DNA of 64,000 nucleotides, taken from positions 763,501-827,500 of the forward strand of contig NZ_VCBX02000001.1 in the NCBI RefSeq assembly GCF_005938745.2. The letters are read 5' to 3'. Position 1 is the first letter of the stretch, and every line of letters begins with the position of its first letter. The notes under the pieces were generated by a model. The model was not told the origin of the DNA, did no database searches, and saw nothing but the letters and a program-made list of their open reading frames with translations. The position numbers and the translations under genes are program-made. The stretch is from Rhodococcus sp. KBS0724. Lineage in GTDB: Bacteria > Actinomycetota > Actinomycetes > Mycobacteriales > Mycobacteriaceae. Shown here one piece after another: positions 33,962-44,327 of this stretch.

Positions 33962-35113
33962 CTAAACCTCTGCTTCCTTCTTTGCAGCGGCTTCCTTCTC
34001 GGCCTTCTGGCGAGCGAGATTTTCCTCGACCTCGATGTGCCAGGCTTCGTTGGCCTTGGTGGTGTCCACTTCGAATTCGAAGCGCTGCGTCATCTTCTCG
34101 GTAACGTCTGCCTTGTCGACGTAGAACTGCTCGTACCAGCGTCGCAATTGGTAGACGGGGCCGTCCTCCTCGCAGAGGAGCGGATTTTCGATCTTGGTCT
34201 TGTTCTTCCAGATCGCGACGTCCTGAAGGAAACCCTCGCTGATGCCTTCGGTGAACTTGCCCGCCAACTTGTCGGCCATTTCATCGGAGACGCCCGTCGG
34301 CTTCTTGACTGTCACGCCCCACTGCAGCACAAACGAGTCCGGACTGATCGGGTAGTGGCAGTTGATCAGGACGCTTTCGACCTCGTACCCGCTGTAGCTG
34401 TTCCACAGAGGATTGACCATGTACGACGGCCCGTAATACGCGGCCTCGGAGCGAAGCAGCGTGTCGCCGCCGTACTGAGAGGCCATTCCGATGTCGGGGC
34501 GTCCCGTGGTGTTGAGGTACTGGGTGGCAATCTCACCTTCGAAGACGTTCTTGAAGTACGTCGGGAAGGCGTAGTGGATGTAGTAGAAGTGCGCCATGTC
34601 CACGACGTTGTCGATGATCTCGCGGCAGTTGGAACCTTCGATGACCATGGAGTTCCAGGTCCAGTCGGTCCATTCGTCGCTGTACGCGCCCTCGATGCGC
34701 GGGATAACGATCTCCTCGGGCGGGGGATTGCCCTCCGGGTCGTTCCAGACGAAGAGCTGGGCGTTCTGCTCGAGTGTGTGCCAAGCCCGGGTACGGGCGA
34801 GTGGGGGCACGCGGCGTGCGTAGGGAATGCCGGTGCACTTTCCGTTTCCGCCCCAGCGCCAATCGTGGAACGGGCACGCGATGGAGTCGCCTTTGACCTC
34901 GCCTTGGGTGAGGTCACCGCCCATATGCCGGCAGTACCCGTCGAGAACTTTGATATCGCCCTTGCTGTCGGCGAACACAACGAGTTTGCTGCCGAAAGCC
35001 TCGATCGCGTGCGGTTTGCCGTCCTTGAAGGTCTTCAGAAGACCCAGGCAATGCCATCCACGTGCGAACCGTGTCTGCACCGTTCCCACGTCGATCTCGC
35101 GAATCTGCGCCAT
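33962..35113 (-). CDS. kshA: 3-ketosteroid 9alpha-hydroxylase, oxygenase subunit KshA
   Basis: A 383-residue Rieske non-haem iron oxygenase. The [2Fe-2S] ligands are Cys61, His63, Cys80 and His83 (YCRHMGG and ACPFHDW). The mononuclear iron site includes His175 and His180 in DMAHFYYIHYAFP. KshA hydroxylates C9 of androstadienedione or a CoA-thioester analogue; with KstD this triggers ring B opening and A-ring aromatisation. The C-terminus is a charged Lys/Glu/Ala helix. It is leftward, divergent from hsaA. A -10 TATAAC inside the KstR-type box gives a leader of about 28 bases. Rhodococci often carry several kshA paralogues, and which one this is cannot be told. Confidence 0.93.
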   Translation of the reverse strand: MAQIREIDVGTVQTRFARGWHCLGLLKTFKDGKPHAIEAFGSKLVVFADSKGDIKVLDGYCRHMGGDLTQGEVKGDSIACPFHDWRWGGNGKCTGIPYARRVPPLARTRAWHTLEQNAQLFVWNDPEGNPPPEEIVIPRIEGAYSDEWTDWTWNSMVIEGSNCREIIDNVVDMAHFYYIHYAFPTYFKNVFEGEIATQYLNTTGRPDIGMASQYGGDTLLRSEAAYYGPSYMVNPLWNSYSGYEVESVLINCHYPISPDSFVLQWGVTVKKPTGVSDEMADKLAGKFTEGISEGFLQDVAIWKNKTKIENPLLCEEDGPVYQLRRWYEQFYVDKADVTEKMTQRFEFEVDTTKANEAWHIEVEENLARQKAEKEAAAKKEAEV

Positions 35114-35142
35114 AGTGACCTCACATCCCTTCTACCTGTTAG

Positions 35143-35156
35143 TAGAACACGTTATA
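35143..35156 (-). promoter_or_regulatory. KstR-type operator over the kshA promoter
   Basis: TAGAACACGTTATA, identical to the box at kstD. The minus-strand -10 of kshA, TATAAC, is its right half (35151-35156). Confidence 0.8.
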
Positions 35157-35234
35157 GAACGAACTCTGGTTTCGCTAGATTTCGGAAGCACTTGTTACAG
35201 CATTGCGGCCGTCAACGATGCGATTTCCGACATC

Positions 35235-35263
35235 TCGACAGAAAAGAGAACGTGTTCTAGTCT
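35235..35263 (+). promoter_or_regulatory. hsaA promoter with KstR-type operator
   Basis: -35 TCGACA (35235-35240), 17-base spacer, -10 TAGTCT (35258-35263). The perfect 12-bp palindrome AGAACGTGTTCT (35247-35258) fills the spacer and touches the -10, so KstR binding would block polymerase. Confidence 0.75.
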
Positions 35264-35307
35264 CAAGGTAAGTGAACTATCCGATCGAGACAGACGGGAG
35301 CGTCGAA

Positions 35308-38832
<3,525 letters not shown>

Positions 38833-38836
38833 GGGC

Positions 38837-39646
38837 CTACAAGGAGAAACACGTCTGGCAGAAGTCCTCGCCGAACGGCGTGAGCAGGATGCTACGACGC
38901 ACGATCTTGTTGGACCGGCCCGCGCGGCGCACGGCGTCGATCACCGCGGGCTGGACCTCGATGACCTGGTATCGCTCCGCTTCGACGGGTTCACGGGAGA
39001 ACGACACCAGCCCGAGTCGGTGCAGGTTGTTGAGGTAGGCATTGGTGCGATCCAGGTGCCGGCACCCGGCCAGATCGCCGATCATCGACAGGCCTTCGTC
39101 GATCATTTCCGACCCGACGCCAAAGGGTCGTGCTGTTCGGACGTCGACGCTCGGTTGCGCGCCCGACAACGCGAGTAGACGCAGGATGCGCGCTTCGTCC
39201 GGTGCGATCTCGTCGAGGATTCGGTCGTAGGCAGGGTGGAGATCGTCGCGGTCGGTGACGTCCGCAGAACGGTCGAGCAGATTGTCGCCGCGCTGGCGCA
39301 GGGCCGCAAGCATGGCCTCGGTGCTCTGTTTGCGGGTGGGGCGAGCGCGCATGGCCGATCGCAGGTTCTCGGATCTGGAGGGTCCCGCGTTTGCCGGCCG
39401 CTTCGAAGGCTGGACGTTGGCAGCTTCGGCTGCCTCTGCTGCCGCGTCGGCGGCGGCCGCAACGATCTGCCGCGTCGCCTCCCGAGCTGTGCCCAGTGCC
39501 CACCCCGTTATTTTCAGGGAAGTGAGTGTGGTGGTGGCAGTCAATCCGACAAGGCTACGGATCAACCGCTTTTCGACGGATTCTTCGGTTCCGGTGTCGA
39601 TATCCCAGTCGTACGTGGGTTCTTCGCGCTGCTCACTCATTCTCAT
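38837..39646 (-). CDS. DUF4393 / Abi-alpha-like protein
   Basis: A 269-residue protein with the C-terminal DUF4393-like region (about 145-269): DEIAPDEARILRLLALSG, then YLNNLHRLGLVSFS. The N-terminal half is helical with an Ala-rich coiled segment (AAAADAAAEAAEAA) and a possible membrane-associating stretch LVGLTATTTLTSLKITGWAL at about 28-47. A CxxC occurs at the extreme C-terminus (FCQTCFSL). ATG 39646 overlaps the stop of the DUF445 gene, so the two are coupled. The family was named for phage abortive infection, but a defence role here is unproven. Confidence 0.6.
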   Translation of the reverse strand: MRMSEQREEPTYDWDIDTGTEESVEKRLIRSLVGLTATTTLTSLKITGWALGTAREATRQIVAAAADAAAEAAEAANVQPSKRPANAGPSRSENLRSAMRARPTRKQSTEAMLAALRQRGDNLLDRSADVTDRDDLHPAYDRILDEIAPDEARILRLLALSGAQPSVDVRTARPFGVGSEMIDEGLSMIGDLAGCRHLDRTNAYLNNLHRLGLVSFSREPVEAERYQVIEVQPAVIDAVRRAGRSNKIVRRSILLTPFGEDFCQTCFSL

Positions 39647-40917
39647 ACTCCGAAAATCGCGAGGTGCAGGAAACCGGCCAACGAGCCGAGTACCGCTCCG
39701 TGGACGAACAACAACCATTCATCTTGTTTGACGGCAGATCTCAGTAGTTCGCTGAAGTCTTCCGGTGACAGTTTGTTCATTTGCGCCGTGACGAATATTC
39801 GGATCTTCTCGGACTGGCTTTCGGCAAAGGCCGCGTCCTCGAATACTCGTGGAACGAGGTCGAGCACTTCGGTTGTCGCAAGGCTCGGCAAGCGTCGGTA
39901 GCTCTGTGAGCCGACAGTCATCTTCACGACGGATCGAGCCCATCCGACGGCGTCGTCGACGGATTCACGCAGTACTTGATCGAGCATTCGTCGGGTTCGG
40001 TCCGAGCGTGGACCTTCGAGAAGTTCGGTGCCGATGTTCTCGAGTGTGATGACGTGATCGGCGAGAGTTTTTGCGTAGCCCTCGATGATCTCAGTGCGCC
40101 GTTTGAGGAAAAGTCCTTGCCGCCACGGTACCCATCGGCTGGGGGCGATGGGCTCGAAGATCATCTTGATTCCGAGGTAGTTGACGATGTAGCCGATGAT
40201 GACGCCGCCGATGGGCAGGATCCACCAATACGGCAGGAAGTGCAGTACGGCCACGAGGACAAAGCCCATCGGAAACCCGAAGTAGAAACCGAAGTTCTGC
40301 ATGAATCGCAGTTCTTTGTTTCCCATGGTTCGGAAAATGTCGTTGAGCAGTTTCGGGTGCGACGACAGGTATCTGATCACCATGAGTTTGGCGTCGATGA
40401 ATTCGTCGATGTTCTCTTCGATGCGGTCCGTGATGGTGCGGACGCTGGCCGGTAGATCTTCCTCGACTTTCCGGAAGACGGCTTCTTTTACCGGATTCGG
40501 AAGGTTGTGCCAGAGCTGGGGATTCTCGGCGGTCATGATTCTGGTGACCACGCCGCGGACTTCGCTTCGCGAGATGGTGACCAGATGTTCGGCGATGCTG
40601 TCCGGATCGAGTTCACGGTAGAAGTCGGCGATGCTGCCCACTTTTGCCAACGATTTGTCCACAGCGATCGACGCCATTTTCTCGGCGCGGGAGGGCACAA
40701 TTCCTTGCCAACCGAACCGGCCGTCACTGGTAATTGCCGGGATTACCTGGACTCGGCGCGGGAGCAGTGGGAAGAGGATCTTGAGGCCGGGAACTTTGAT
40801 TCCGTGGAATTCGAGCGGGGCGAAGAGCATCAGAACGCCCGACCAATTGGTGATGTACCCGATGATTCCCGTGAACAAAGGAATGGTGATCAACTGTTCG
40901 AGCAAGTGGTCCGGCAC
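39643..40917 (-). CDS. DUF445 family membrane protein
   Basis: A 424-residue DUF445 (YheB-like) protein. Membrane segments appear near 12-32 (IPLFTGIIGYITNWSGVL), around 215-255 (FYFGFPMGFVLVAVLHFL and WILPIGGVIIGYIVNYLGIK) and at the C-terminus (FVHGAVLGSLAGFLHLAIF). The TNWSGVLMLFAPLEFHGI repeat, echoed by VNYLGIKMIFEPI, is the duplicated family motif. The long region between is helical and cytoplasmic or cell-wall facing. Function unknown in the family. It is upstream of and coupled to the DUF4393 gene. Confidence 0.8.
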   Translation of the reverse strand: MPDHLLEQLITIPLFTGIIGYITNWSGVLMLFAPLEFHGIKVPGLKILFPLLPRRVQVIPAITSDGRFGWQGIVPSRAEKMASIAVDKSLAKVGSIADFYRELDPDSIAEHLVTISRSEVRGVVTRIMTAENPQLWHNLPNPVKEAVFRKVEEDLPASVRTITDRIEENIDEFIDAKLMVIRYLSSHPKLLNDIFRTMGNKELRFMQNFGFYFGFPMGFVLVAVLHFLPYWWILPIGGVIIGYIVNYLGIKMIFEPIAPSRWVPWRQGLFLKRRTEIIEGYAKTLADHVITLENIGTELLEGPRSDRTRRMLDQVLRESVDDAVGWARSVVKMTVGSQSYRRLPSLATTEVLDLVPRVFEDAAFAESQSEKIRIFVTAQMNKLSPEDFSELLRSAVKQDEWLLFVHGAVLGSLAGFLHLAIFGV

Positions 40918-41074
40918 CGTCGCCCATCCTCCTCATATCCGAGAACCTCACGTTCGGACATGATTGCCGAAACTTCGCTCTTCGTGGGTGTTTCGTTGGC
41001 TACTGCTGCGCCTTCCCAGTTGCGTCAGCATAGAGCCCCGACAATCCGGGCTGTCGGCGGGTCGGAAGTTAATG

Positions 41075-41080
41075 TAACCT
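41075..41080 (+). promoter_or_regulatory. -10 element of the threonine attenuator transcript
   Basis: TAACCT ends seven bases before the A of the leader ATG (41088), so transcription probably starts at the ATG and the leader peptide mRNA is leaderless. A TGTCGG at 41052 is only a weak -35. Confidence 0.45.
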
Positions 41081-41087
41081 GACGTAC

Positions 41088-41144
41088 ATGGTCAGTATTG
41101 CGCACAACACGACGACGCCGGTTTCCTTCCGGCGCATCGTTTAG
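41088..41144 (+). CDS. Threonine leader peptide (attenuator)
   Basis: An 18-codon frame, MVSIAHNTTTPVSFRRIV, with three consecutive ACG threonine codons (41109-41117) and a TAG stop, 101 bases before a threonyl-tRNA synthetase gene. A hairpin with arms CGCCGG (41116-41121) and CCGGCG (41129-41134) begins at the last Thr codon. There is no good ribosome site; leaderless initiation fits. The peptide presumably has no function other than sensing charged tRNA-Thr. Confidence 0.7.
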   Translation: MVSIAHNTTTPVSFRRIV

Positions 41145-41167
41145 CAACTGCTGACCGAACCTTTCAG

Positions 41168-41195
41168 CCCCGGGAGTTATCGCCCCGGGGTTTTT
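41168..41195 (+). terminator. Attenuator terminator before the ThrRS gene
   Basis: Seven GC pairs (CCCCGGG at 41168-41174 with CCCGGGG at 41184-41190) followed at once by TTTTT (41191-41195) and TCTGTTTCTT beyond. UUCCGG (41127-41132) can pair instead with CCGGGA (41170-41175), a mutually exclusive antiterminator. Confidence 0.75.
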
Positions 41196-41245
41196 CTGTT
41201 TCTTCGCTCCGTGCGCGACTCCCTTGAACGATGTGGAGATCTCTC

Positions 41246-42463
41246 ATGAGCGTTGACCACCGCGAACTCGGACGCGAACTGGAATTTTTCGCCACCACCC
41301 CGATCGTCGGAGCGGGCCTTCCACTCTGGCTGCCGGACGGCGCGATCATCAGATCGGAACTGGAGAAGTTCGCCGCCGAACAAGCCGCGCGATCCGGTTG
41401 CCGAGGCGTCTATACCCCGGTGACGGCGAAGAAGGAGTTGTACGAGAAATCGGGGCATTGGTCCAAGTTCTCGGCAGACATGTTCCCCGAAATGAAGATC
41501 GGCGGGGAATCTTTTCTCCTTCGTCCCGCCAACTGTCCTCATCACGCACAGGTATTCGCCGCGCGAGGCCGTAGTTATCGTGAGCTACCGTTCCGCGTTC
41601 GTGAACTCGGCTCGATGTTCCGAAGCGAACTCTCCGGTGTTCTCAGCGGATTGAACCGCGTCAGGCAGATCAATCTCGACGACGCGCACGTCTTCTGCAG
41701 TGGCGAGCAGGTGCGAGCGGAAGTCATCGTCGCGCTCGACGCGATCGAGCACTGCTACTCGACTCTGGGGATTGTCGAACGGGAATACCGACTCTCGATC
41801 AGAGGGGCAGGGCAATACCTCGGCACCGACGAGCAGTGGGCCGACGCCGAGGATCAACTTCGCGGAGCACTGAATGCACGCTCGATCGAATATGTGGAAG
41901 CCAAGGGGGAGGCAGCGTTCTACGGTCCCAAGATCGACGTCCAGGTGCGAGACGCGCACGGCCGGGAGGAAACACTCTCGACCGTCCAGCTGGACTTCAA
42001 TCAACCGGAGCGGTTCGAACTCGAGTACACCGCGGAAGACGGATCTAAGGCACGTCCCGTCATGATCCACCGCGGCTTGCTCGGGTCGATGGAACGGATG
42101 ACCGCGCTCTTGATCGAAAGATACGAGGGGCGGATGCCGCCGTGGCTGGCGCCCAACCAGGTGTCGGTTCTGCCAGTCGGCGACCGGCATCAGGAAGCGG
42201 CCGAGCGCGTGCGGGCCGATCTCGAGGCTCGCGATGTTCGAGTGGCGATTGCGCCTGACGGATCGTTGGGACGCCGCATCCGCGAGGCTCGCACTCACCG
42301 GGATTCGTACGTCGCGGTGATCGGGGACAACGAAGTGCAAGCGGGAACGGTCGACGTTCTGGTCCCGGCGCGTGGTGGGCGGTCAGTCGTCGACGCGAAA
42401 GTGTTTGTCGATCAAGTGGTCGCGAATATCAACGAGCGTGCCCTGCTTCCGGCGGAGTTCTAA
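41246..42463 (+). CDS. Threonyl-tRNA synthetase paralogue, catalytic core only
   Basis: A 405-residue class II synthetase lacking the TGS and editing domains that make usual ThrRS about 640-690 residues. It begins directly at the catalytic domain. Zinc ligands Cys97 (RPANCPHH), His148 (LDDAHVFC) and His275 (PVMIHRG) match E. coli Cys334, His385 and His511 with nearly the same spacing. Motif 2 is VRELGSMFRSELSGVLSGLNRVR, motif 3 GLLGSMERMTALLIERYEG, and the anticodon domain follows from VSVLPVGDRHQ. The start ATG 41246 follows TGGAG. It sits behind a threonine-responsive attenuator. It may be a stress or inhibitor-resistant second ThrRS; without the editing domain it could misacylate with Ser unless editing is done in trans. 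Confidence 0.88.
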   Translation: MSVDHRELGRELEFFATTPIVGAGLPLWLPDGAIIRSELEKFAAEQAARSGCRGVYTPVTAKKELYEKSGHWSKFSADMFPEMKIGGESFLLRPANCPHHAQVFAARGRSYRELPFRVRELGSMFRSELSGVLSGLNRVRQINLDDAHVFCSGEQVRAEVIVALDAIEHCYSTLGIVEREYRLSIRGAGQYLGTDEQWADAEDQLRGALNARSIEYVEAKGEAAFYGPKIDVQVRDAHGREETLSTVQLDFNQPERFELEYTAEDGSKARPVMIHRGLLGSMERMTALLIERYEGRMPPWLAPNQVSVLPVGDRHQEAAERVRADLEARDVRVAIAPDGSLGRRIREARTHRDSYVAVIGDNEVQAGTVDVLVPARGGRSVVDAKVFVDQVVANINERALLPAEF

Positions 42464-42906
42464 CCGACCGGGAGTTCGTGGAGCGCCCGCACGAGCGGTG
42501 CGAGTTCGGGTGTCTTGCATGCCTCGTCGAGAGCGGCCTCGAGGGTGGCGTCGTGCGTCGGGCGTGCGCTTTCGAGAAGTTCGCGTCCGGCCGGCGTCAA
42601 CTCGGTGTAGATACCGCGGCGGTCGTCGGCGCACAGGATTCGGGTCAGTAGTCCACGGTCTTCGAGACGGTTGACCAATCGCGTCGTGGCACTGCTGCTC
42701 AGTGCGGCAGCGCGGGCGAGTTGTGCCATGCGCATGTGCCAGCCGTCCTGGCGGCTCAGCGCATCGAGGACCGTGTATTCGACGACGGACAGTTTGTGCT
42801 CACGCTGGAGAGCGCGCTCCAGTTCGGTGTCGAGGGCACCGTGCAGTGCCGCAAGTGTGCGCCACCCTTGCGAACGGATTTCGACGGCGTCGTCGGCGAT
42901 CCCCAT
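42460..42906 (-). CDS. MarR-family transcriptional regulator
   Basis: A 148-residue MarR protein; start ATG 42906 after AAGGAG. The winged helix is LSVVEYTVLDALSRQDGWHMRMAQLARAAALSSSATTRLVNRLEDRG, followed by the wing ILCADDRRGIYTELTPAGREL. It is divergent from an MFS transporter gene, the classic arrangement of a drug- or phenolic-responsive repressor controlling itself and an efflux pump. It converges with the ThrRS gene, overlapping it by four bases. Confidence 0.88.
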   Translation of the reverse strand: MGIADDAVEIRSQGWRTLAALHGALDTELERALQREHKLSVVEYTVLDALSRQDGWHMRMAQLARAAALSSSATTRLVNRLEDRGLLTRILCADDRRGIYTELTPAGRELLESARPTHDATLEAALDEACKTPELAPLVRALHELPVG

Positions 42907-42957
42907 GTGATTCTCCTTGTCCGTTTCCTGCCGCTCCAGGTTACCAGCTTGCGCATG

Positions 42958-42994
42958 TAGCGCGCGCGTGCAATTATTTATAGCGCGCCTGCAA
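42958..42994. promoter_or_regulatory. Direct repeats, candidate MarR operator
   Basis: TAGCGCGCGCGTGCAA (42958-42973) and TAGCGCGCCTGCAA (42981-42994) are near-identical direct repeats spaced 23 bases, in the divergent MarR/MFS intergenic region. The AT-rich TTATTTATAG between them could hold a -10. Confidence 0.45.
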
Positions 42995-43049
42995 CTACTG
43001 CACACGCCCGCTAACGGCTTGCGCGTAAATCTGTGAAAGGAACACCGAG

Positions 43050-44246
43050 ATGCCATTGGGTCTCATTGCCCTCGCTATGGGCGGGTTCGGGATCGGCCTC
43101 ACCGAATTTGTCATCATGGGTCTGCTGCCCGAGGTCTCCGCCGATTTCGAGGTCACCGAAGCCGTCGCCGGCCACCTGATCTCCGGCTACGCACTCTCCG
43201 TAGCGATCGGTGCAATTCTGGTGACGGCGGCAGTCATCCGCTTCGAGCGCAAGAAAGTCCTGCTCTCGCTGATGGTTCTGTTCATCATCGGCAACCTGAT
43301 GTCGGCGCTGGCCCCCACGTACGAGGTGATGATGGGTGGGCGCATTGTTGCGGCGCTGTGTCACGGTGCGTTCTTCGGCATCGGATCGGTGGTGGCCGCT
43401 GGAATGGTTGCGCCGGACAAGCGTGCAGGCGCTATCGCAATGATGTTCTCCGGATTGACCATTGCCAACGTTCTCGGAGTTCCGTTCGGCACGATGCTCG
43501 GCCAACAGTTCGGATGGCGCTCGACCTTCTGGGCGATCACCGCAATCGGCATTGTTGCACTGATCGGGATCGCGGCTCTGGTTCCGACGACGCCGGCCCC
43601 AACCGACGGCGGCGGCCTGCGCGGAGAACTCGAGGCCTTCCGCAACAAACAGGTGTGGTTCTCGATCGCCATCACGATTCTCGGGTACGGCGGCATGTTC
43701 GGCGCGTTCACCTACATCGCATTCACCCTCACCGAGGTGAGTGGCTTTGCGGCGTCCAGCGTTCCGTGGTTGCTGATCCTTTTTGGTTCCGGTCTGTTTG
43801 TCGGCAACGTCCTCGGTGGGAAGGCTGCTGATCGCTCGCTGACCAAAGCCCTGGTGTGGATTCTGGCAATTCTGACAGTGGTGCTGATCGTGTTTGCCGC
43901 GAGCGCCGAAAGCAAGATCATGACAGTGATCTCCCTGTTCTTCATGGGCGCCTTCGGTTTTGCGACGGTACCCGGACTGCAGATGCGGATCATGAACTAC
44001 GCGTCGGAGGCGCCGACCATGGCGTCGGGTGCCAACATCGCCGCCTTCAATGTCGGAAATGCATTGGGCGCGTGGCTCGGTGGACTCACCATTGCTGCCG
44101 GACTCGGCTTCACCTCGCCGATCTGGATGGGAGCGGCAGTTACCGTCGCCGGTCTGCTGGTCCTGATCGTTGCCGCGAAGATCGACCGCCCCACGGCGTC
44201 AGAGCAGTCGGCGCAGACCACCTCGCTGCACCCGACCGCAGTGTGA
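43050..44246 (+). CDS. MFS efflux transporter (DHA1, AraJ/Cml-like)
   Basis: A 398-residue major facilitator protein with 12 predicted membrane segments. The N-terminal GLIALAMGGFGIGLTEFVIMGLLPEV is the typical DHA1 TM1 signature with the conserved Glu/Phe, and the motif C region LGVPFGTMLGQQFGWRSTFW marks a drug:H+ antiporter. It resembles AraJ/chloramphenicol exporters. Likely repressed by the divergent MarR protein. The substrate is unknown. Confidence 0.88.
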   Translation: MPLGLIALAMGGFGIGLTEFVIMGLLPEVSADFEVTEAVAGHLISGYALSVAIGAILVTAAVIRFERKKVLLSLMVLFIIGNLMSALAPTYEVMMGGRIVAALCHGAFFGIGSVVAAGMVAPDKRAGAIAMMFSGLTIANVLGVPFGTMLGQQFGWRSTFWAITAIGIVALIGIAALVPTTPAPTDGGGLRGELEAFRNKQVWFSIAITILGYGGMFGAFTYIAFTLTEVSGFAASSVPWLLILFGSGLFVGNVLGGKAADRSLTKALVWILAILTVVLIVFAASAESKIMTVISLFFMGAFGFATVPGLQMRIMNYASEAPTMASGANIAAFNVGNALGAWLGGLTIAAGLGFTSPIWMGAAVTVAGLLVLIVAAKIDRPTASEQSAQTTSLHPTAV

Positions 44247-44273
44247 ACCTTGCCATCGCCTGCCATCCCCATC

Positions 44274-44324
44274 GCGTGAACGTATCGCTCCCCCTGTCAG
44301 ACAAGGGGAGCGATACGTTCACGC
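44274..44324. terminator. Bidirectional 20-bp hairpin terminator
   Basis: A perfect 20-bp stem, GCGTGAACGTATCGCTCCCC (44274-44293) with 44305-44324, around 11 bases, between the convergent MFS and ceramidase genes. Confidence 0.85.
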
Positions 44325-44327
44325 GGG

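Noticed and set aside
41145..41245. T-box riboswitch in front of the ThrRS gene
   Set aside because: No T-box consensus sequence or specifier-loop stem; the leader peptide with Thr codons explains the terminator better.
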